64,000 nucleotides of DNA from Bacillus sp. USDA818B3_A (GTDB lineage Bacteria; Bacillota; Bacilli; Bacillales; Cytobacillaceae): the NCBI RefSeq assembly GCF_009928415.1, contig NZ_JAABNN010000021.1:1-64000 (forward strand), given 5' to 3'. Of this stretch, positions 25,399-33,672 are shown one piece after another. The position numbers and the translations under genes were made by a program. The notes beneath the pieces are model-generated. The model was given only the letters and a program-made list of their open reading frames with translations. It made no database searches and had not been told where the DNA came from. The first letter of the stretch is position 1. Each line of letters starts with the position of its first letter.

Positions 25399-26178
25399 AT
25401 GATGAAACGGATAGCAACAGTGATATTGACCATTGCAGCTGTATTCTCGCTGCTTACAGCCTGCGGAAAAACAACTAGTAATAAAGACGATCAGACCCTA
25501 ATCATTGGTATTGACGATAAATTTGCACCTATGGGATTTAGAGATGAAAATAATAAAATTGTTGGCTTCGATATTGATTACGCCAAAGCGGCTGCGGAAA
25601 AAATGGGACAAAAGGTAAAGTTCCAGCCTATCGATTGGAAAACAAAAGAATCTGAATTAAGCAGCGGACGGATTGATTTAATTTGGAATGGCTATACGAT
25701 TACCGATGAACGTAAGAATAAAGTACTGTTTACTAAACCTTATTTAAGTAATGCACAAGTAGTTGTAACAAGAACTGATTCAAACATTACCAAGCTAGCT
25801 GATTTAGAAGGTAAAGTTGTTGGTCTTCAATCACTATCCTCCGCATCAGATGCCTTAGATGCGAATCCAATTAAAGCAAAAATTAAGACTGTTACAGAGT
25901 TTAAAGACAATGTGCTGGCTTTAAATGATTTAAAGAGCGGCCGTTTAGATGCGGTAGTAATTGATGAGATTGTTATCAACTATTATATGACAAAAGAAAA
26001 CGATTCGTTTAAAATAGTAGATGAATCACTTGCACCTGAAGAATACGGAATTGGTGTAAAAAAAGGTAATGAGGAATTACTTAAAAAACTTCAAAAGGCC
26101 CTTGATGAAATCAATGCGGATGGTACGGCAGCTAAGATTTCAACTAAGTGGTTTGGCGAAGATAAAGTGTTGAAGTAA
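25399..26178 (+). CDS. amino-acid ABC transporter substrate-binding lipoprotein
   Basis: Receptor of the third amino-acid importer. The signal peptide ends in lipobox LTAC (Cys22 lipidated). The SBP_bac_3 fold has IIGIDDKFAPMGFRDEN, GFDIDYAKAAAEKMG, WNGYTITDERKNKVLFTKPY and GIGVKKGNEELL. At 259 aa it is normal. AAAAGGTGG precedes the double ATG start. It is diverged from the receptors at 538 and 5491, so it probably carries a different amino acid. A terminator hairpin follows before the permease, again favouring excess receptor. Confidence 0.9.
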   Translation: MMKRIATVILTIAAVFSLLTACGKTTSNKDDQTLIIGIDDKFAPMGFRDENNKIVGFDIDYAKAAAEKMGQKVKFQPIDWKTKESELSSGRIDLIWNGYTITDERKNKVLFTKPYLSNAQVVVTRTDSNITKLADLEGKVVGLQSLSSASDALDANPIKAKIKTVTEFKDNVLALNDLKSGRLDAVVIDEIVINYYMTKENDSFKIVDESLAPEEYGIGVKKGNEELLKKLQKALDEINADGTAAKISTKWFGEDKVLK

Positions 26179-26192
26179 AATTACCTACTATA

Positions 26193-26230
26193 CAAAACAG
26201 GATTTCCTTTGGGAACCCTGTTTTGTTTTG
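26193..26230 (+). terminator. intercistronic terminator after the binding protein
   Basis: CAAAACAGG pairs with CCTGTTTTG, followed by TTTTG. The permease begins about 100 bases downstream, so partial read-through is expected. Confidence 0.8.
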
Positions 26231-26328
26231 TTATTCAATCAGGTAAGATAAGATTAGCTATCTTACTATTAAATCGTTAAATGGTAATCATGCTGCTTAT
26301 GCTTTTTTTAATTGGAGGAAAATTAAGA

Positions 26329-26988
26329 ATGTCAATTAATTACATTGTATCTATTCTGAAGCCAATGCTTGAAGGGGCTCAGATGACGGTCCTGCTATTC
26401 TTTATTGCAATTATCATAGCAATACCATTGGGCTTTTTATTAACTTTGGCAGTTAGAAGTCAGATTAAACCATTATCATGGCTTGCTCAAGCCTATATAT
26501 ATGTGATGCGTGGAACTCCCTTGTTACTGCAATTGTTATTTATCTGTTTTGGGCTGCCGATGATTCCTGTTATCGGTGAATATCTAGTTTTAGACCGTTT
26601 TGTAGCGGCTTGTTTAGGGTTTATATTAAATTATGCTGCCTATTTTGCAGAAATTTTCCGCGGAGGCCTATTGGCGATTGATAAAGGACAATACGAGGCT
26701 TCCCAGGTACTAGGGCTGAATAAATGGCAGATGACGACCAGAATTATCATGCCGCAAATGTTTCGGATCGCCTTGCCTGCTGTAGCCAATGAATCCGTCA
26801 CGCTTGTAAAAGATACGGCTCTCCTCTATGCAGTAGCGGTCCCTGAACTTTTGCACTTTGCGGAAACAGCAGTAAATCGTGATTTTACAATCGTACCATT
26901 TGTAGTTGCAGGGGTTATTTACCTTTTAATGACACTGGTTTTAACTTTAGTATTTAAATGGATTGAAAATAGATTTAGATTTGAATAG
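26329..26988 (+). CDS. amino-acid ABC transporter permease
   Basis: Membrane subunit of the importer at 25399-27747. It is 219 aa with about five membrane segments, the MRGTPLLLQLLFICFG signature and the EAA-like loop EASQVLGLNKWQMTTRIIMPQ that contacts the ATPase. The ribosome site GGAGGA at 26315-26320 points to the ATG at 26329; the frame extending upstream to 26281 is probably not translated. The ATPase gene starts nine bases after its stop. Confidence 0.9.
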   Translation: MSINYIVSILKPMLEGAQMTVLLFFIAIIIAIPLGFLLTLAVRSQIKPLSWLAQAYIYVMRGTPLLLQLLFICFGLPMIPVIGEYLVLDRFVAACLGFILNYAAYFAEIFRGGLLAIDKGQYEASQVLGLNKWQMTTRIIMPQMFRIALPAVANESVTLVKDTALLYAVAVPELLHFAETAVNRDFTIVPFVVAGVIYLLMTLVLTLVFKWIENRFRFE

Positions 26989-26997
26989 AAGGTATGG

Positions 26998-27747
26998 GTG
27001 AATATGGCGATCATTGAAGTTTCAAACCTTAAAAAGTCTTATGGAGAATTAGAGGTATTAAAAAACATTACGTTTGATGTAAATAAAAACGATGTCGTCG
27101 CGGTGATTGGTCCTTCGGGTTCAGGGAAGAGTACGATGCTCCGCAGCCTTGTTCATCTAGAACAAGTGGATGGCGGCAGTATTTGTGTTTCAGGTGATAA
27201 TTTAGTGAAGGATGGAGTTTATCCAAAGCTGCCTGAAATCAAACAAATAACTGCGAAAATGGGAATGGTGTTTCAGCACTTTAATTTGTTCCCGCATCTT
27301 ACAGTTCAGGAAAATTTGATGATTGCGCCTAAATTGGTGAAAAAAGAATCAGCAGGTGACCTTGGGCACCGAAGCTCGGAGCTTCTTAAAAAAATTGGTC
27401 TCCTTGAACGTGCTAAGGCCTACCCAGCTAATTTATCGGGCGGCCAAAAGCAAAGGGTAGCGATTGCACGGGCTCTTATGATGAGACCTGAAATTCTGCT
27501 GTTTGATGAGCCTACATCGGCTCTTGATCCGGAGTTAACAGGGGAAGTACTTCAAGTAATGAAAGAATTAGCCGAAGAGCATATGACCATGATTGTGGTC
27601 ACACATGAAATGGGATTTGCGAAAGAGGTAGCAAACCGGGTCGTTTTTATGGATAATGGAGAAATTGTTGAATCGGGACATCCATCCCAAATCTTTACTA
27701 ATCCAAAGTTCGACCGGACAAAGGCTTTCTTAAATCGAAGTTTATAA
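26998..27747 (+). CDS. amino-acid ABC transporter ATP-binding protein
   Basis: ATPase of the third importer, with Walker A ([11 protein letters not shown]), Q-loop (FQHFN), [16 protein letters not shown] signature, Walker B ([11 protein letters not shown]) and H-loop ([10 protein letters not shown]). It carries a short insertion after the Walker A region ([17 protein letters not shown]) not found in the other two ATPases of this window. The start may be GTG 26998 or ATG 27004; AGAAGG at 26987-26992 suits either. A strong terminator follows. Confidence 0.92.
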   Translation: MNMAIIEVSNLKKSYGELEVLKNITFDVNKNDVVAVIGPSGSGKSTMLRSLVHLEQVDGGSICVSGDNLVKDGVYPKLPEIKQITAKMGMVFQHFNLFPHLTVQENLMIAPKLVKKESAGDLGHRSSELLKKIGLLERAKAYPANLSGGQKQRVAIARALMMRPEILLFDEPTSALDPELTGEVLQVMKELAEEHMTMIVVTHEMGFAKEVANRVVFMDNGEIVESGHPSQIFTNPKFDRTKAFLNRSL

Positions 27748-27755
27748 ATGCTATT

Positions 27756-27789
27756 AAGTCCATCTTACAAAAAGTAAGATGGACTTTTT
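27756..27789 (+). terminator. intrinsic terminator of the third importer operon
   Basis: AAGTCCATCTTAC pairs perfectly with GTAAGATGGACTT around AAAAA, followed by T residues. Confidence 0.92.
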
Positions 27790-27977
27790 GTTTTTGTAAG
27801 AAAATTTTTTTATTAACAATCTGCAACTAAAGGCCCATAAAAAGCTTGTCAAAAGACCTATATTCATTTTTTTAATGTACCATAGATTACCTTTTTGGTA
27901 AAATATACATGACTGTAAATTAAGAAAATTACTAAAATTCAATATAAATAATGTTATGAGGAAAGGATTCTTCCATA

Positions 27978-29537
27978 ATGATTACAAATGAAAGAGTAAA
28001 CCCAAAATCAGGAAGTGATACACATTTAAGTCAGTTAGCTTCCGTAGGGCAAATTGCGGCAGGGATTGCTCATGAGGTGAGAAACCCCTTAACAGCGGTT
28101 AAAGGGTTTCTTCAATTGCTTGAGCAGGATGGAAGAAGGGAATATATTGATATTGCGCAGGCAGAATTAGATAATGCCCTAATAACGTTAAATAATTTAT
28201 TACAGGTATCAAAACCTGATTTAGAAGATGAGGGGTTTCAAAGTATCTATTTGGCTGTAGAACTAGAATCTATTCTCAATTTATTTCAAGACAAATTGTA
28301 CAATATCGAAGTGTTTACGGAATTTAACTTTACAGATGTATCTATTTATGGAAAGAAAAATCAGTTTAAAAAGGCCCTCTTTAATCTTATAAAAAACGCA
28401 ATTGAATCCATGGAGGAGAATGGGACACTTACGATCAGCCACGATTTAAGGGAAGATGAAGTGGTTGTAAAAATAAAGGATACAGGAGTAGGGATTCCAG
28501 AAGACAAAATCCAAATTTTAGGGACGCCTTTTTTTACCACCAAGGAACAAGGAACAGGGATGGGGCTGACACAGGTATTTTCGGTCATTTATCAGCACGG
28601 CGGGAATATCACGGTTGACAGTAAAGAAAATCAAGGTACCATGTTTACGATCAAGATTCCCAAGCAGCAGCAGGTAAAACAAAGGGGAGTAAAAACTTTG
28701 AAATTACATTATGAGGAAAGATTGTCTATGAAGGATTTCTTTTTCGAAAACCGCCAGGCATTTGAAGCAAGATTGTTACATGAAGCCATTAATGTGAAAG
28801 ATAAAATAGATGAAATCCAAAGAGTAGGGAACATTAATCTGTTATCTAATGCACATAAACTCGTCTTGTTTATCGTAGAGGAACGGGAGCATGAATTAAT
28901 TTCTTTTGCTAAACAAGAAGGAAAGGCATGGGCAAAATATTCGTTAACACTTGCTTTTAAGTTGGAATGGATTCAAGCCGTTAGAAGAACATTATGGGAC
29001 TTTTTATATAATTATGACCTCCTAAGTAAAGCAGAAGTAGATCGAACAGCCTTCTATGGATTAGAAAAACAAATAAATGAGAGTATCGACCAGTTTCTAA
29101 CATACTTTTTTATTAGTTATTCTAACTACAAAGACGAGTTGCTCGAAGCCCAAAGAAAAATGGTTGATGACCTCTCAGTTCCAATTATCCCTATCAATAG
29201 AGACATTTGCATCTTACCTTTAATTGGTACAATTGATTTATTAAGGCTTACGACCATTCAAGATAAGGTATTATCAGAAATTGAAACCCGTCAAATTCAA
29301 TACTTAATTATTGATCTATCTGGAGTTACCCCAACGGATTATGAAGCATCCAAACAATTTGTTAAGATTATCGAAGGTATTTCGATGATGGGCTGTAAAA
29401 CGATATTAACAGGTTTACGAGCAGACATTGTCAAAAATATAATTAACCAAGGTATAGGTTTTAACCTGATGGCTGATTTCAAAGGTACTCTTCAGCAAGC
29501 CCTAAATGATGTGATTTTTTCAAACACATTAAAGTAA
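27978..29537 (+). CDS. sporulation-type histidine kinase fused to an RsbR/STAS stressosome-like module
   Basis: Unusual 519-aa cytoplasmic fusion. Residues 18-80 form a HisKA domain with His32 in GIAHEVRNPLTAVKGFLQLL, almost the same as the kinase at 17091. A HATPase domain (about 95-228) has N-box LFNLIKNAIESM (Asn140), KDTGVGIP, FFTTKEQG and GTGMGL. After a linker, residues about 250-390 resemble the helical RsbRD-type N-terminal region, and 398-515 form a STAS domain of RsbR type (LSVPIIPI, LPLIGTIDL, LIIDLSGV, TILTGLRADI). There is no PAS sensor. The two threonines phosphorylated by RsbT in RsbRA correspond here to Tyr455 and Asn487. AGGAAAGGA precedes the ATG. Confidence 0.85.
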   Translation: MITNERVNPKSGSDTHLSQLASVGQIAAGIAHEVRNPLTAVKGFLQLLEQDGRREYIDIAQAELDNALITLNNLLQVSKPDLEDEGFQSIYLAVELESILNLFQDKLYNIEVFTEFNFTDVSIYGKKNQFKKALFNLIKNAIESMEENGTLTISHDLREDEVVVKIKDTGVGIPEDKIQILGTPFFTTKEQGTGMGLTQVFSVIYQHGGNITVDSKENQGTMFTIKIPKQQQVKQRGVKTLKLHYEERLSMKDFFFENRQAFEARLLHEAINVKDKIDEIQRVGNINLLSNAHKLVLFIVEEREHELISFAKQEGKAWAKYSLTLAFKLEWIQAVRRTLWDFLYNYDLLSKAEVDRTAFYGLEKQINESIDQFLTYFFISYSNYKDELLEAQRKMVDDLSVPIIPINRDICILPLIGTIDLLRLTTIQDKVLSEIETRQIQYLIIDLSGVTPTDYEASKQFVKIIEGISMMGCKTILTGLRADIVKNIINQGIGFNLMADFKGTLQQALNDVIFSNTLK

Positions 29538-29594
29538 AAAACATAAATATAATTTGCTTAGAGAAGGATATAAGTAAAAGGAGGTCCTTCTCAG

Positions 29595-29825
29595 ATGGAT
29601 TTAAATTTAGATAACAAAAAGGATAAAGATGAAAAGGAAAACCTTGCATCTACTCTTGAAAACTCAAAAGAAATAGAAGAAGATTTGATGCGGACTTATC
29701 TTATTACAGCAGAGCGAATTCATGATAATGAAGAATTAAAAGAACGTCTCGAAAATTTTGCTGAGGGAAATGCAAAGCGGACTAAGCAGTTAATCGATGA
29801 GTTGAATGATTTAAAAACTGAATAG
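29595..29825 (+). CDS. small acidic helical protein (76 aa), unknown
   Basis: I do not recognise a family. The protein is very acidic and lysine-rich, lacks Cys and membrane segments, and looks like a continuous helix or short coiled coil (ENSKEIEEDLMRTYLITAERI). The start is strongly supported by AAAAGGAGG at 29577-29585. It lies 57 bases after the kinase-STAS fusion with no terminator between, so co-transcription is likely. A role tied to the fusion protein would be guesswork. Confidence 0.65.
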   Translation: MDLNLDNKKDKDEKENLASTLENSKEIEEDLMRTYLITAERIHDNEELKERLENFAEGNAKRTKQLIDELNDLKTE

Positions 29826-29836
29826 CGCAAAAAGAA

Positions 29837-29882
29837 AAGGTGAAAGATCTCTCAAAATACTTACGAGATCTTTCACCTTATT
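29837..29882. terminator. bidirectional intrinsic terminator
   Basis: AAGGTGAAAGATCTC pairs with GAGATCTTTCACCTT, flanked by A-rich and T-rich sequence. It lies between the converging stops at 29825 (+) and 29897 (-). Confidence 0.88.
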
Positions 29883-29896
29883 ATAATCTAGGGATT

Positions 29897-31393
29897 TTAT
29901 CTAATCCCTTTCATTAAGCTCTGAATTTTAGGTGACAGTGCTAATAGAATAATTCCAAGAACGATGGAAGCACCGCCAATGACACCGAAGTAGGTCATTT
30001 CAGTTTCAGGAGTATAGAACTTAACGAGTTGCGCATTTAATGCCTGGGCAGCGGCACTTGCTAAGAACCAGAGACTCATGGTTTGTGCTGAGAAAGCTGC
30101 CGGAGCTAATTTGGTAGTAGCTGATAAACCGACAGGTGATAAACATAATTCACCCAGTACTACAATTAAAATACTAAGAACCAGCCATAATGGATTTACT
30201 AAAGAATCAGTTCCGCCGAAATAAGCAGGAATTAGAATGACCATAAATGACAAGCCGGCAAATAACAAACCAAGTGAGAATTTTTGCGGAATGGAAGGCT
30301 CGCGCTTTCCTAACTTTACCCAAATAGCAGCGAATACAGGTGCCAATACAATAATAAATAATGGATTTAGCGATTGGAACCATGCCGGGGAAATATCTAT
30401 TCCTGCAAAGTGTAATTGTGTACGATTATCTGCATAGCTGGCAAGGATGGTTGATCCCTGTTCCTGAATTGCCCAGAACATAACTGCTGCAATGAACAAT
30501 GGAATGTAGGCAATTACACGTGAGCGCTCGTCAGATGTAGTTTTAGGGCTTGTGTACATGCGAATAAAGTAAATAGCTGGAATTAAAATACCAAGAATAC
30601 TAACAATGTTAATGAACCCTTCAAAGGTTAACAATCCTTTTGGAATGGTAATAAAACAAATAATAGCGACAATAACAATCCCAATTACAAAATAGGTAGA
30701 TACTTTTTTCTTCTCAGCTGATGTCAGCGGATTTGCTACCATTGTTCCAGCGAGACCAAGATTTTTCTTCTTAGTTAAAAGAAATAGAACTAATCCAAGG
30801 AACATACCCACAGCTGCAATTCCAAAACCTAAATGAAAGCTGGTGTTCATGATTGTTTTGGATCCAACGATTAATGGTGAAAGGAACGCACCTGCGTTAA
30901 TTCCCATATAGAAAATACTAAAACCAGCATCACGGCGGTTATCGTTTTCGGCATACATTTCACCAACAACAGTTGAAACATTCGGTTTTAATAATCCTGT
31001 TCCCAAAACAATGAGAACCATGGAAACAAAGAAAAAAGCGATACTGCCTGGAATGGCAAGGGCAATATGTCCCAGCATAATAAGAATTCCACCGAAGAAC
31101 ACGGCCTTTGAGGTACCGAAGATACGGTCAGCCAACCAGCCGCCGATAATCCCTGACATATATACGAGAGAACCATATATAGACATAATCGATAGCGCCA
31201 AGGTTTGGTCCATACCTAGACCACCCTTAGTTACACTATAATACATATAGTAAACGAGAATAGCTCTCATTCCGTAATAAGAGAATCTCTCCCAGAATTC
31301 GGTGAAGAAAAGTGTGAATAACCCTTTAGGATGTCCAAAGAATCCTTTCTGAGGTACACTATCCACAATTTTCTGCCTATTTAGATTTGACAT
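29897..31393 (-). CDS. POT/PTR family proton-dependent peptide transporter
   Basis: Imports di- and tripeptides with protons. The 498-aa major-facilitator protein has about 12-14 membrane segments. The POT signature appears as ExxERFxYYG in FFTEFWERFSYYGMRAILVYY (residues about 30-50) and GGWLADR; FSIFYMGINAGAFLSPL is the second PTR signature. It is of the DtpT/YclF type. The ribosome site on the minus strand (AAAAGGAGGCTGTACA) is strong. Monocistronic, sharing a bidirectional terminator with the genes to its left. Confidence 0.92.
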   Translation of the reverse strand: MSNLNRQKIVDSVPQKGFFGHPKGLFTLFFTEFWERFSYYGMRAILVYYMYYSVTKGGLGMDQTLALSIMSIYGSLVYMSGIIGGWLADRIFGTSKAVFFGGILIMLGHIALAIPGSIAFFFVSMVLIVLGTGLLKPNVSTVVGEMYAENDNRRDAGFSIFYMGINAGAFLSPLIVGSKTIMNTSFHLGFGIAAVGMFLGLVLFLLTKKKNLGLAGTMVANPLTSAEKKKVSTYFVIGIVIVAIICFITIPKGLLTFEGFINIVSILGILIPAIYFIRMYTSPKTTSDERSRVIAYIPLFIAAVMFWAIQEQGSTILASYADNRTQLHFAGIDISPAWFQSLNPLFIIVLAPVFAAIWVKLGKREPSIPQKFSLGLLFAGLSFMVILIPAYFGGTDSLVNPLWLVLSILIVVLGELCLSPVGLSATTKLAPAAFSAQTMSLWFLASAAAQALNAQLVKFYTPETEMTYFGVIGGASIVLGIILLALSPKIQSLMKGIR

Positions 31394-31683
31394 TGTACAG
31401 CCTCCTTTTTATTATTCTATAATACTTTTCTTATGTTTGAATTGTCAAAAACTATTTTTGGTAATAAAGTGAATTATCTATAAAAACCTTGATAATTCAA
31501 TGGATGAATGTTTCCTGCTAGTTAAAAGAAAGTTTTTTTGAAATAATGGATTTTTTTAGAAAATAGAGACTATTCTTTCTAGTAGCTTCATAGAAACAAT
31601 TTGACTTGAGTTTTGGTTATTATAAGAAACCCCAGGGTATTGTATAATTATTGTTAAATTATTTCTAAGTGGTGAAGGGTAGT

Positions 31684-32610
31684 ATGACAACAGACAATCT
31701 TGACTTTTTAAATAAAGATTTATTCTTTAAGTTATTCAACAATATGTCGGATTTGGTCTATTTGACGAAGGTAAGGGACGATAGTCAGTTTACCTACGTT
31801 CTTGCAAATGAGCCGGCAAAAAAATTCTCAAGAATCACTTCAGAAGCATACGGCAAACCCGTTAGCGAAGTTCTTCCGCCAGAGGTTTATCAAGTGATCA
31901 AGGATAAGTACTTCCAAGTCCTCTCAACCAAAAAGCCGGTTAAATATGAAGATAAATTTATCCTAGCAACCCCTAGGGACCATAGTAACAATCATATCGT
32001 TTATTGGGAATCGACAGTGACGCCAGTTGTTAATCAAGAGGGTGAATGTACACATTTATTAGCAGTAGTCCGCGATGTAACGGAACGAAAAAAATACGAG
32101 AAGCAATTAGAACACCTGGCACACCATGACAACTTAACAGGGCTTCCAAATAGGACCTACTTTTTTCAAAAGTTAAAGGAAGAAATGGAGTTATCCAAAC
32201 AGACTCATACATCGTTAGCTGTCTTTTATCTTGATGTTGATCATTTTAAAGAAATCAATGATACGCTGGGACATGATATTGGGGATGAGCTATTAAAGGA
32301 ATTCACCAAACGGATTAAGACATGTATTCGCGAGGAGGACATGTTCGCTCGTTTAGGAGGGGACGAATTTGTCATTTTACTGACAGGCTTATCAGACGAA
32401 AACATCATCGAAATTGCCAAGCGGATATTAACTTCCGTTAAGAGGACATGGACAGTAAATAATCATCGAATCAATATATCCACCAGCATTGGAATCGCAT
32501 TCTATTCTCATTTAAACCACGACGAAAAATCCTTACTTAAACACGCGGACAATGCCCTCTACCAGGCAAAAAAGAACGGCAGAGGCAGCTTTTCACTTTA
32601 CAAAAACTAA
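31684..32610 (+). CDS. PAS-GGDEF diguanylate cyclase
   Basis: Makes cyclic di-GMP from two GTP. An N-terminal PAS domain (about residues 12-135) ends in the PAC-like VVRDVTERKKYEKQLEHLAHHD linker, followed by the GGDEF domain (about 140-305) opening with DNLTGLPNR. The active-site motif LGGDEF is intact, and RxxD (REED) lies five residues before it, the position of the product-inhibition I-site. There is no membrane segment, so it is a cytosolic sensor enzyme. The start is ATG 31684 after GGTGAAGGGT; an upstream in-frame GTG has no ribosome site. About 308 aa. Confidence 0.92.
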   Translation: MTTDNLDFLNKDLFFKLFNNMSDLVYLTKVRDDSQFTYVLANEPAKKFSRITSEAYGKPVSEVLPPEVYQVIKDKYFQVLSTKKPVKYEDKFILATPRDHSNNHIVYWESTVTPVVNQEGECTHLLAVVRDVTERKKYEKQLEHLAHHDNLTGLPNRTYFFQKLKEEMELSKQTHTSLAVFYLDVDHFKEINDTLGHDIGDELLKEFTKRIKTCIREEDMFARLGGDEFVILLTGLSDENIIEIAKRILTSVKRTWTVNNHRINISTSIGIAFYSHLNHDEKSLLKHADNALYQAKKNGRGSFSLYKN

Positions 32611-32612
32611 CC

Positions 32613-32672
32613 GGTGTCTGTACACCCCGAATGGACAATGTCTTTTTGCGGTGACAGGCACCAATTTTTTTA
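32613..32672 (+). terminator. intrinsic terminator after the diguanylate cyclase
   Basis: GGTGTCTGT pairs with ACAGGCACC, enclosing a further CACC/GGTG pairing, followed by AATTTTTTT. The GGTGCCTG/CAGGCACC core recurs in the terminator at 33512, on the other side of the MerR gene. Confidence 0.75.
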
Positions 32673-32693
32673 TTTTCAAGTGATTTATAGTGA

Positions 32694-32724
32694 TTGACTT
32701 TAACGTTGCGTGAAGGTGTATCGT
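32694..32724 (+). promoter_or_regulatory. MerR-type promoter with 19-base spacer and operator
   Basis: TTGACT (32694-32699), a 19-base spacer containing the semi-palindrome CTTTAACG-TTG-CGTGAAGG, and TATCGT (32719-32724). Over-long 19-base spacers with such a dyad are the hallmark of promoters activated by MerR-family proteins, so autoregulation by the gene at 32748 is expected. Confidence 0.65.
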
Positions 32725-32747
32725 TATATCAAGAGGAGGTAAAACGA

Positions 32748-33509
32748 ATGGAGTATACAGTGCAAAAGTTGGCCAGTTTGGCGGGGATTAGTACGAGAAC
32801 TTTAAGATATTATGATGAAATTGGGATTCTTAAGCCGGCAAGAATCAGTTCGTCAGGTTATCGTATTTATGGCCAGGCGGAGGTCGATCGGCTGCAGCAA
32901 ATTTTATTTTATAGGGAACTAGATGTCAGTTTAGAAAAAATTAAAGAAATAGTCTACGATCCATCCTTTGATGGTGCGGCCGCACTTAGAGAACATCGTG
33001 AAAAACTCCTTGAGAGAAAGAAACAATTAGATTTATTAATCGCTAATGTCGATAAAACCATTGCGTTAACGGAAGGGAGAATAAAGATGTCTGATAAAGA
33101 AAAGTTCGAAGGGTTTAAGAAAAAGATGATAGAAGAAAACGAGAAGAACTATGGTAAAGAAATTCGTCAAAAATATGGTAACGATCAAGTAGACCAATCT
33201 AATGCGAAGGTCATGAATATGACGCAGAAGCAGCATGATGAAGTCACTGCATTAGCTGAAAATATTACCGTAACTTTGGCAGAGGCGTTTAAAACTGGTG
33301 ACCCTGCAGGAGAATTGGCTCAAAAGGCAGCTGAACTCCATAAACAATGGTTATGCTACTATTGGAATGAATACAGCAAGGAAGCTCATGCGGGTCTAGC
33401 CCAAATGTATGTAGACGATGAAAGATTCACAGCCTACTATGATAAAGAGCAGCCAGGCACAGCTAAATTTTTAAGAGATGCAATATATATTTACACAGGG
33501 AAAAAGTAA
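32748..33509 (+). CDS. MerR family regulator with TipAS domain
   Basis: Drug-responsive activator of the TipAL/Mta type. The N-terminal MerR winged helix (residues about 1-70) has VQKLASLAGISTRTLRYYDEIGIL, followed by a dimerising coiled coil (about 75-115). The C-terminal TipAS ligand-binding domain (about 130-253) is characteristic, with HKQWLCYYW and GLAQMYVDDERFTAYYD. AGAGGAGG at 32732-32739 sets the ATG at 32748, giving 253 aa; the upstream extension of the frame is promoter sequence. No efflux pump is adjacent, so its targets beyond its own promoter are unknown. Confidence 0.9.
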   Translation: MEYTVQKLASLAGISTRTLRYYDEIGILKPARISSSGYRIYGQAEVDRLQQILFYRELDVSLEKIKEIVYDPSFDGAAALREHREKLLERKKQLDLLIANVDKTIALTEGRIKMSDKEKFEGFKKKMIEENEKNYGKEIRQKYGNDQVDQSNAKVMNMTQKQHDEVTALAENITVTLAEAFKTGDPAGELAQKAAELHKQWLCYYWNEYSKEAHAGLAQMYVDDERFTAYYDKEQPGTAKFLRDAIYIYTGKK

Positions 33510-33511
33510 TT

Positions 33512-33556
33512 AAAGGTGCCTGACACCACCGAAGGTGGTGTCAGGCACCTTTTTTC
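33512..33556 (+). terminator. intrinsic terminator after the MerR gene
   Basis: A perfect 19-bp stem (33512-33530 with 33534-33552) with loop GAA, followed by T residues; the core is GGTGCCTGACACC. Confidence 0.93.
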
Positions 33557-33672
33557 ATTTATATCACTTAAAAATGTAGAAAGTCGAAAGATTGTATGAA
33601 TATTTGGTACTGAAAATCAATAGATTATAGAAGCTTTTTTGTTTCGCTAGTAGAAAAGAAAAGGCAGGTGTG

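Noticed and set aside
27754-27942. 62-aa minus-strand frame before the kinase-STAS fusion
   Set aside because: Contains the terminator hairpin of the importer operon and has no family resemblance or ribosome site.
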